Shown here in pieces: positions 1 to 5,148 of a stretch of 6,157 bases of DNA. Numbering within the stretch: position 1 is the first letter of the stretch; each line of letters begins with the position of its first letter. The DNA comes from an uncultured Lachnospiraceae bacterium (GTDB lineage: Bacteria; Bacillota; Clostridia; Lachnospirales; Lachnospiraceae). The notes beneath the pieces were generated by a model. The model ran no database searches and had not been told where the DNA came from. It worked only from the letters and a program-made list of their open reading frames with translations. The DNA is taken from the NCBI GenBank assembly GCA_910583965.1, contig CAJUAE010000150.1, positions 1 to 6,157 of the forward strand, written 5' to 3'. A program made the translations under genes and the position numbers.

Positions 1-1
1 T

Positions 2-154
2 GGCATAGCTTCCAATGATATGCCTGTTTTTAGTATGCGAAGTATGAGTAATAATACAATCAGCGGTAAAATGGACTTGGATGGCATTGTTTCTGGGCTG
101 ACAGATGCCATGTATGAAGCTGTTGAGATTTCTGCGGAAGGAGTGCATATATAA
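2..154 (+). CDS. C-terminal end of probable phage tail tape measure protein (partial)
   Basis: Frame 2 is open from the left edge and gives 50 codons ending ...ISAEGVHI before TAA at 152-154. The start lies outside the window. The visible residues are polar and moderately helical (SGKMDLDGIVSGLTDAMYEA) and carry no catalytic motif. The identification rests mainly on position: in PBSX-type contractile tails, the gene directly before the LysM (XkdP) protein is the long tape measure protein (XkdO), which fills the tube and sets tail length. The stop overlaps the next start by one base (TAATG), which suggests translational coupling. The fragment is too short to tell whether the full protein carries a cell-wall hydrolase domain, as XkdO-like proteins often do. 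Confidence 0.6.
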   Translation, partial: GIASNDMPVFSMRSMSNNTISGKMDLDGIVSGLTDAMYEAVEISAEGVHI

Positions 155-843
155 TGCCAAAAAGTGGATATGATTTTTATTTGGATAAATGCCTGCTGCC
201 GGTCACACCACCAAAACTTACTATTAAGATTAACAATACAAATAAAACGATTACCATGATAGATGATGGGGAGATTAATATTCTAAAAAAGGCAGGTTTA
301 ACAGAGATTGGGTTTGAATGTTTAATACCGCAAGTACAATATCCGTTTGCTGTGTATAAATCAGGATTTAAGCAAGCGGATTTTTTTCTTGAGTATTTCG
401 AGTCTCTCAAAACAGGAAACAAACCATTTCAGTTTATTGTATGCAGAAGAAAACCTACAGGCAGCAGGCTGTTTGACACAAATATAAAGGTATCTATGGA
501 AGACTATACAATTACAGAAGATGTAAAAAACGGATTTGATATTATGGTTAAAATTAATCTGAAACAATGGAAGAATTATGGAACCAAAACAGTAAAAATC
601 AGCACAGGAGGAACAGATTCACAGGCAAGTATTGCGGCACAGAGGGAATCCAATGATTCCCCTGCACCAACTACCGCACAGACGTACACTGTGGTAAAGG
701 GGGATTGTCTTTGGAATATTGCAAAAAAATTCTATGGCAATGGAAGTAAATATACGGAGATTTATAACGCAAATAAAAGTGTGATAGGAGGAAGTCCGAA
801 CTTAATTTATCCAGGGCAGGTGTTGACAATTCCGGCAGTTTAG
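154..843 (+). CDS. xkdP: XkdP-like LysM domain baseplate/tail protein
   Basis: This is a 229-residue protein with two parts. Residues 1-150 form a beta-rich tail domain, including a run near 90-135 (PFQFIVCRRKP, SMEDYTITEDV, GFDIMVKINLKQW) typical of XkdP-like proteins. A Ser/Thr/Ala/Gln linker at about 151-175 leads to a LysM domain at about 177-227 (YTVVKGDCLWNIAKKFYG, then IYPGQVLTIP). The length is close to that of PBSX XkdP. There is no signal peptide or membrane segment, so it is a structural component and not a secreted autolysin. In contractile tails, LysM proteins beside the hub are thought to connect tube, hub and wedges; contact with peptidoglycan during injection is also possible. 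The start is ATG 154, with AAGGAG at 138-143 ten bases upstream, and it overlaps the preceding stop. The family call is firm and the exact structural role is inferred. Confidence 0.88.
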   Translation: MPKSGYDFYLDKCLLPVTPPKLTIKINNTNKTITMIDDGEINILKKAGLTEIGFECLIPQVQYPFAVYKSGFKQADFFLEYFESLKTGNKPFQFIVCRRKPTGSRLFDTNIKVSMEDYTITEDVKNGFDIMVKINLKQWKNYGTKTVKISTGGTDSQASIAAQRESNDSPAPTTAQTYTVVKGDCLWNIAKKFYGNGSKYTEIYNANKSVIGGSPNLIYPGQVLTIPAV

Positions 844-859
844 AAAATGGAGTATCCAA

Positions 860-1840
860 ATGAGTGTTGAATTATTGATTGGAAATGAACTTGGAACAAA
901 ATTATATATTCCAGTAATAGAAGAAGGGGTTGAATGGACTACAGAACGGAAGAATGCTCCAGGCAAGCTGACTTTTAAAGTCTTAAAGGACAATATTCTT
1001 GATTTTTCAGAAGGAAGTAAGGTTACAATGCAGGAAAACGGTGATAATATTTTTTTTGGTTTTGTGTTTAAACAGCAAAGAGATAAAGGACAGATGATCA
1101 CTGTTACTGCATATGATCAATTGCGCTATCTAAAAAATAAAGACACTATTGTCTATGAAAATAAAACAGCAGACCAGTTTGTGCAAATGGTGGCAGCAGA
1201 TTATTCGCTGAATGTCGGGATGCTGGAAAATACAAAGTATGTCATTGAATCAAGGGTTGAAGAAAACACTTCCCTTTTTGAGATGATAGAAAATGCACTT
1301 GATTTAACTTTAACAAATACTGGAGAAATGTTTGTTCTCTATGACGATTTTGGGAAGCTGATGTTAAGCCCCCTATCCTCTATGATGGTTGGAAATCAAG
1401 AGGCTTATTTGATGATAGATGAAGAAACAGGTGAAAATTTTGAATATACCTCTAGCATTGATGATAGTACTTACAATAAGATAAAGCTGACTTATGACAA
1501 TGAAGATTCGGGGATTCGGGAAGTGTACATTGCGCAGGATTCCAGCAATATTAATAAGTGGGGAGTTCTTCAATATTTTGATACATTGAAGAAAGGGGAA
1601 AATGGTCAGGCGAAAGCAGACGCACTTTTAAAGTTATACAACAAGAAAACCCGCAATTTAAAACTTACGAATATTTTAGGGGATAATCGCGTAAGGGCTG
1701 GCAGCATGATTGTCGTAAATCTTGATTTGGGAGACATGAAAGTAAGGAATTTTATGTTGGTAGAAAGTTGTAGACATACCTATAAAGAAAACGAACATTG
1801 GATGGATTTGACGCTTAGAGGAGGTGAATTTGTTGGGTGA
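860..1840 (+). CDS. xkdQ: XkdQ-like baseplate hub protein (gp27-like)
   Basis: This 326-residue protein matches the usual XkdQ/YqbQ length. The N-terminal part (about 1-90) is the beta-rich hub domain and ends in the family-typical AYDQLRYLKNKDT at about 84-96. A LysM-like or helical segment follows (TADQFVQMVAADYSLNVG, 103-120), then a second beta domain (about 155-320) containing SSIDDSTYNKIKLTYDN at 198-214 and a C-terminal strand ending DLTLRGGEFVG. Proteins of this family resemble the T4 gp27/VgrG hub that joins the tail tube to the spike at the baseplate centre. The start is ATG 860, with GGAG at 849-852 seven bases upstream. It follows the LysM gene after a 16-nt gap and its stop overlaps the next gene. 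No protease or muralytic motif is visible, so the protein appears purely structural. Confidence 0.9.
   Translation: MSVELLIGNELGTKLYIPVIEEGVEWTTERKNAPGKLTFKVLKDNILDFSEGSKVTMQENGDNIFFGFVFKQQRDKGQMITVTAYDQLRYLKNKDTIVYENKTADQFVQMVAADYSLNVGMLENTKYVIESRVEENTSLFEMIENALDLTLTNTGEMFVLYDDFGKLMLSPLSSMMVGNQEAYLMIDEETGENFEYTSSIDDSTYNKIKLTYDNEDSGIREVYIAQDSSNINKWGVLQYFDTLKKGENGQAKADALLKLYNKKTRNLKLTNILGDNRVRAGSMIVVNLDLGDMKVRNFMLVESCRHTYKENEHWMDLTLRGGEFVG
1819..1826 (+). promoter_or_regulatory. Strong Shine-Dalgarno that decides the start of the DUF2577 gene
   Basis: AGGAGGTG at 1819-1826 is a near-perfect anti-16S match. The in-frame GTG at 1824-1826 lies inside this motif and so is an unlikely start. The next in-frame candidates are TTG 1830 (5 nt after GGAGG) and TTG 1833 (8 nt after). 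The 8-nt spacing favours TTG 1833. The site lies within the 3' end of the upstream hub gene. Confidence 0.75.
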
Positions 1841-2162
1841 TGCAAATGGATTTTTGGAGGCAATGAAGATGGCGGCGCGAGACGAAAGAGAATCTTCAAA
1901 ACCAGTTGATATTTATTTTGGGGAAGTTATTTCAAACGCTCCATTAAAAATAAACGTGGAACAAAAGATGATTCTTGGAGAGGCGCAGCTTATTTTGACA
2001 AGAAATGTAACTGACTATACAGTGACTGTATCCGTCGAATGGACAAGTGAAAAGAATGTTTTTCAGATATATAATGCCCTTAAAGCTGGTGAAAAAGTAA
2101 TACTTATCAGGCAGCAGGGAGGTCAAAAGTTTATTGTGATTGACCGGATAGGGGGTAAGTGA
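1833..2162 (+). CDS. xkdR: DUF2577 family tail protein (XkdR-like)
   Basis: With a TTG start at 1833 this is a 109-residue protein. The frame extends to GTG 1824, but that codon sits inside the Shine-Dalgarno sequence. An N-terminal helix (GFLEAMKMAARDERESSKP) is followed by a small beta-barrel-like domain: VDIYFGEVISNAPLKINVEQ, then TDYTVTVSVEW, then AGEKVILIRQQGGQKFIVID near the C-terminus. The helix, the barrel and the closing GGQ-x-x-x-VIDR pattern are characteristic of DUF2577, found between hub and gp25-like genes in PBSX-type tails. Its role is not well established. Its position and OB-like strand pattern make it a candidate for the central spike or hub-associated part, which is inference. 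It overlaps the hub gene by 8 nt and ends in TGATG with the next gene. Confidence 0.85.
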   Translation: MGDANGFLEAMKMAARDERESSKPVDIYFGEVISNAPLKINVEQKMILGEAQLILTRNVTDYTVTVSVEWTSEKNVFQIYNALKAGEKVILIRQQGGQKFIVIDRIGGK

Positions 2163-2566
2163 TGATTCCTTCAACAGTCGGATTTTTGGATAGAGATTTT
2201 GAGATTAAAGAAGAACAGAGCTTTACTTATAAGATGCAGTCGAAAGAAAATCTTATTCGCGGGTACATTGATGGATTGGAAGCAGTAAAACAGTCCATTT
2301 TTAAAATTATTATGACAGAACGTTATCAGTACATTATGTATAGTTGGAATTATGGAATTGAACTTGTTGACCTTTTCGGAGAACCTGTTTCCTATGTCTG
2401 CCCAGAATTAAAGCGGCGTATTTCAGAGGCCCTTCTTTGGGACGACCGTATTAAAGGTGTTGATAATTTCATATTCGATTTTCCGCAGAAAGGTGTTATT
2501 TGTGTATCTTTTATAGCACATACTATTTTTGGAGATGTGCAGGCAGAGAGAGAGGTGAATTATTAA
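2162..2566 (+). CDS. xkdS: DUF2634 baseplate wedge protein (XkdS, gp25-like)
   Basis: With ATG 2162 this is a 134-residue protein; a GTG three bases earlier is possible but less likely. The order follows gp25/XkdS-type wedge proteins: an N-terminal strand region (FEIKEEQSFTYKM), a helix with GYIDGLEAVKQSIFKIIMTERYQ at about 34-56, the conserved YSWNYGIELVDLFGEP at about 60-75, then ELKRRISEALLWDDRIKGVDNF at about 82-103 and a last pair of strands. Proteins of this group form part of the inner wedge where sheath contraction starts. The overlap TGATG with the upstream stop and the G-rich AGGGGG at 2150-2155, six bases before ATG, support the start. It ends in a one-base TAATG overlap with the baseplate J gene. 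Confidence 0.87.
   Translation: MIPSTVGFLDRDFEIKEEQSFTYKMQSKENLIRGYIDGLEAVKQSIFKIIMTERYQYIMYSWNYGIELVDLFGEPVSYVCPELKRRISEALLWDDRIKGVDNFIFDFPQKGVICVSFIAHTIFGDVQAEREVNY
2551..2558 (+). promoter_or_regulatory. Ribosome binding site deciding the start of the baseplate J gene
   Basis: AGAGGTGA at 2551-2558 lies ten bases before ATG 2566, which itself overlaps the preceding TAA (TAATG). The same frame has an ATG at 2500, but that would impose 22 extra residues read out of frame through the XkdS C-terminus. MYENITYESILERML is the normal N-terminus for this family, so 2566 is the start. Confidence 0.8.
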
Positions 2567-3765
2567 TGTATGAAAATATCACTTATGAATCTATACTGGA
2601 AAGAATGCTTGCGCGTGTGCCGGATAAGTTTGATAAGCGGGAAGGTTCGGTTATTTGGGATACCCATTCCCCCACGGCTATCGAATTACAGATTTTGTAT
2701 TTGGAGCTTGATGTTATTCTGAAAGAAGCTTATGGAGACTCTGCTTCAAGGGAATTTCTAACTTTGCGTTGTAAGGAGCGGGGGATATATCCTCATAAAG
2801 CGACAAAGACAGTATTAAAAGGAGTGTTTGTGCCAGAGAATATTGACGTTACGGGGAAGCGATTTAATATTGGCGATATAAACTATATTGTAGTTGGAAG
2901 AATTGCAGATGGCGAATACCAGGTTGAATGTGAAACGGCCGGAAAGATTGGCAATCAGTTTTTTGGAACAATGACTCCTGTGGAGTATATAAAGGGATTA
3001 CAATCCGCTGAATTAACAGAGATTTTAATACCAGGGGAAGATGAAGAGGAAACAGAAGATTTGCGGCAAAGGTATTTTTCTTCTTTTGATGAAAATGCTT
3101 TTGGCGGGAACCAAGCTGATTATCTGGAAAAAACAAATGCTATACCAGGAGTAGGTCGGACAAAGGTGACAAGGGTATGGAACGCTGATATTTCCCCTAC
3201 AGATATGATACCAAAAGAAAATGTGGAAACATGGTATAACAGTATTAAGGAGACACTTAGCAAAGATGTTCGGAGCTGGCTGGATTCTGTTTTTTTTGCT
3301 GGGAAACAAAAGAAGCTGACAACCGGAGGAACCGTACTTTTGACAATTATTAATTCTGAATTTGGGGCAGCTTCGGATGCTCTTATTCAGACTGTTCAGA
3401 CTATTATTGATCCAGAAGAAAATGCTGGTGAGGGTTATGGACTTGCGCCTATTGGACATGTGGTGAAGGTAGAGAGCGCAAAAGCAAAAGAAATCACAAT
3501 CAAAACAACCCTGACCTTTGAATTAGGGTATGACTGGGGAAATCTCCAAAGTTTCATTGAGGAAGCCATTTCTAATTATTTCTTGGAACTTAGAAAGGAA
3601 TGGGCTGATGTGCCATACTTGATTGTAAGAATTAGCCAGATTGACAATCGAATTTTGAGTGTTCCAGGGATTGTTGATGTTCAAAATACTTCAATTAATG
3701 ATAAAAGGAACAACTTGAACCTTGGGAAATATGAAATCCCAGTACTTGGGGGTGTAAGTGAATGA
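2566..3765 (+). CDS. xkdT: Baseplate J family protein (XkdT, gp6-like wedge)
   Basis: This 399-residue protein is one of the main wedge components that ring the hub and link to the sheath. The N-terminus reads MYENITYESILERMLARVPD, followed by the helix SPTAIELQILYLELDVILKEAY (about 35-56) and LTLRCKERGIYPHKAT (66-80). The core baseplate-J region begins around 155 with PGEDEEETEDLRQRYFSSF, then FGGNQADYLEKTNAIPGVGRTKVTRVWN (about 179-206). The C-terminal half has TGGTVLLTIINSEF (253-266), YGLAPIGHVVKVESA (291-305) and a closing strand region. Between VTRVWN and TGGTV lie about 46 residues rich in Trp, Lys and Asp that shorter homologues such as PBSX XkdT seem to lack, which accounts for the extra length. 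The stop overlaps the next start by four bases (ATGA). Confidence 0.93.
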   Translation: MYENITYESILERMLARVPDKFDKREGSVIWDTHSPTAIELQILYLELDVILKEAYGDSASREFLTLRCKERGIYPHKATKTVLKGVFVPENIDVTGKRFNIGDINYIVVGRIADGEYQVECETAGKIGNQFFGTMTPVEYIKGLQSAELTEILIPGEDEEETEDLRQRYFSSFDENAFGGNQADYLEKTNAIPGVGRTKVTRVWNADISPTDMIPKENVETWYNSIKETLSKDVRSWLDSVFFAGKQKKLTTGGTVLLTIINSEFGAASDALIQTVQTIIDPEENAGEGYGLAPIGHVVKVESAKAKEITIKTTLTFELGYDWGNLQSFIEEAISNYFLELRKEWADVPYLIVRISQIDNRILSVPGIVDVQNTSINDKRNNLNLGKYEIPVLGGVSE

Positions 3766-4742
3766 TTAGAGAAGTTGACCTTATTTCATATCTGCCTCCA
3801 TTTATAGCAGAATATAAGGAAACTAATGTCACTCTGACAGCAGAGAATCCAGAGTTTATACTTGTATGGGAAGCGGCTGAAAGGGTATTAAAAAATGAAT
3901 TTATTGAAACTGCTGATGAGTATGGGATATCAAAATTTGAAAAATTATTATCTATCATACCATTAAAGGAGGATACAATTCAGATTCGTCGTGCGCGTGT
4001 GCAGGCTGGATGGTTTATAAGACTTCCATATACATGGCGTATGCTATTACAGAAGCTTACAGAAATTTGCGGAATTGTGACAATTATATTGGAGAACAGT
4101 TATTTGATTCATATGAAAGTAGAAGTTGAATTACAATGGCAAATTGACAGCCTCATTGATGTAGTATCAAGAATGCTGCCATGTAATATGAGAATTTCTG
4201 TAAGAAATGTGTTATCACTGGATTTGGAGAATCCTGCGCCAATGATAAAACCAGGTTGGATTAATTATGAACTAGAGTATAGAGGAAAAATAGTACATAG
4301 TGAGAATAATATATTATTTAAGAGATTACTTATCCTTATACAATTATCTTTTTGGAATGATGATTTATACAATGCCAAAAGAAAATATAATGGCACATTA
4401 CGATATAATGCCAAAAGAAATTATAGATTGCGTGTTAGTATAAAGAGTGTATTTGAATTATACTTGAAATCTGATTTTAGTTTTGCTCAAAAATTACAAA
4501 TATTAATACAATATTGTGATATAAATGTAAAGTATGATATATTTCATAGATATACTATTGAAAGGTTAAATACATTACAAAGATATGGAATAAATACACG
4601 AGCAGTTTTAAACGAACCACCCAATATTGTAGACCATATGTCTATTGAAACTCGCAGAAATGTAGTGAGTTATGATGGTTCCCGAAGATATAATGGAACA
4701 ATGAAATATAATGCGTTATATAAAAAGGAGACGGTGGAATGA
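3762..4742 (+). CDS. xkdU: YmfQ/DUF2313 (XkdU-like) baseplate protein with a long repeat-bearing C-terminal extension
   Basis: This is a 326-residue protein. Residues 1 to about 150 fit the YmfQ/DUF2313 (Mu Gp48-like) fold: IREVDLISYLPPFIAEY, an IETADEYGISKFEKLLSI segment (48-65), RRARVQAGWF (76-85), PYTWRMLLQKLTEICG (89-104) and a ferredoxin-like end, MKVEVELQWQIDSLIDVVSRMLPCNM. Members of this family cap the wedge next to baseplate J and often anchor fibres. Typical members are about 190-200 residues, so the part from about 155 on is an extra 130 or more residues. It contains two copies of a YN-rich motif (about 203-221 and 304-321). The DNA from about 4261 to 4620 is strikingly AT-rich (about 24% GC by hand count). 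The start is ATG 3762 after GGGGGTG at about 3748-3754. The gene overlaps both neighbours by ATGA. Confidence 0.85.
   Translation: MIREVDLISYLPPFIAEYKETNVTLTAENPEFILVWEAAERVLKNEFIETADEYGISKFEKLLSIIPLKEDTIQIRRARVQAGWFIRLPYTWRMLLQKLTEICGIVTIILENSYLIHMKVEVELQWQIDSLIDVVSRMLPCNMRISVRNVLSLDLENPAPMIKPGWINYELEYRGKIVHSENNILFKRLLILIQLSFWNDDLYNAKRKYNGTLRYNAKRNYRLRVSIKSVFELYLKSDFSFAQKLQILIQYCDINVKYDIFHRYTIERLNTLQRYGINTRAVLNEPPNIVDHMSIETRRNVVSYDGSRRYNGTMKYNALYKKETVE
4371..4420 (+). repeat. 14-nt direct repeat inside the YmfQ-like gene
   Basis: AATGCCAAAAGAAA occurs at 4371-4384 and again at 4407-4420, 36 nt (12 codons) apart and in frame. Each copy encodes NAKR followed by K or N. It is the nucleotide footprint of the tandem YN-motif (YNAKRKYNG, then RYNAKRNY). 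Confidence 0.85.
4381..4715 (+). repeat. Dispersed 32-nt imperfect direct repeat in the YmfQ-like gene
   Basis: 4381-4412 and 4684-4715 align over 32 nt without gaps, with 25 identical bases by eye. Both encode a basic YNGT-x-x-YNA motif (KYNGTLRYNA and RYNGTMKYNA). The two copies bracket about 90 residues of the C-terminal extension. This fits an internal duplication in which the YN motif is the best-conserved part. Confidence 0.75.
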
Positions 4743-5128
4743 GTGCAAATAAAAATGTTGTAATAACCAAAGTAGCAAGAATGAAACTTGTGCAGGCAAG
4801 AGCAGGAGCGGCAGTGCTGCCGCATATTGTTGGTATGGCGTTTGGAAATGGGGGCATAAATGCGGATGGCAGTGTTATAAGTCCATCTGAAAAACAGACA
4901 GAACTTGCAAATGAACTATATAGAAAACCAATTGATAAGTACAGCTTTCCAACAGACACAACTTGTAGGTATGAATGCACTTTGCGTGCTGATGAACTTG
5001 CAGGAGAAGAAATAAGCGAAGTAGGATTGTATGATGAAGATGATGATATTGTCTGTATTAAGAATTTTACCAGAAAAGGTAAAGATGATGATGTGGAGCA
5101 AACTTATGTTTTAGATGATATTTTTTGA
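4739..5128 (+). CDS. Stand-alone tail-collar / fibre N-terminal (DUF3751-like) adaptor protein
   Basis: This 129-residue protein resembles the N-terminal region of phage tail-collar fibres. It has KVARMKLVQARAGAAVLP (11-28), the glycine turn MAFGNGGIN (33-41), LANELYRKPID (56-66), EEISEVGLYDEDDDIVCIKNF (90-110) and a C-terminal KGKDDDVEQTYVLDDIF. In many proteobacterial fibres this domain is fused to a long shaft. Here it is a separate gene, as is common in clostridial prophages, so it probably sits between the baseplate wedge and the following fibre. The start is ATG 4739, preceded by AAGGAG at 4725-4730 (8-nt spacing), and overlaps the preceding stop by ATGA. No enzyme motif is visible. The domain resemblance is confident and the adaptor role is inferred. 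Confidence 0.82.
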   Translation: MSANKNVVITKVARMKLVQARAGAAVLPHIVGMAFGNGGINADGSVISPSEKQTELANELYRKPIDKYSFPTDTTCRYECTLRADELAGEEISEVGLYDEDDDIVCIKNFTRKGKDDDVEQTYVLDDIF

Positions 5129-5148
5129 AATGTGGAAAGGAGAGTATC

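Noticed and set aside
676..840. LysM protein as a host cell-wall enzyme or autolysin
   Set aside because: There is no signal peptide or catalytic domain, and it sits between the tape measure and hub genes of a tail operon, so a structural tail role is far more likely.
1050..1057. Run of eight T (another at 3290-3297) as possible programmed frameshift or slippage sites
   Set aside because: Both runs are read through by intact, full-length proteins matching their families. No overlapping alternative frame of interest begins there.
2500..2565. Upstream ATG for the baseplate J gene
   Set aside because: The 22 extra residues (beginning MCIFYSTYYFW) are an out-of-frame reading of the DUF2634 C-terminus. 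ATG 2566 has a ribosome site, the stop-start overlap and the normal family N-terminus.
3025..3459. Reverse-strand open frame of 144 codons
   Set aside because: It lies wholly inside the baseplate J gene, has a low-complexity, Ile/Phe/Ser/Cys-rich composition typical of antisense reading, and has no plausible ribosome site. The other minus-strand frames (for example 177-422, 802-1101, 4642-4980, 5697-5936) fail for the same reason.
4404..4409. TATAAT, resembling a -10 promoter box, with similar boxes at 4386 and 4689
   Set aside because: These are in-frame Tyr-Asn codons (TAT AAT) of the YN motif in very AT-rich DNA. No fitting -35 element stands about 17 nt upstream and no gene start follows nearby.
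5121..5148. T-run and gap between the adaptor and fibre genes as a possible terminator
   Set aside because: The six T lie before and into the stop codon, and no GC-rich hairpin precedes them. The 20-nt gap holds only the ribosome site of the fibre gene.
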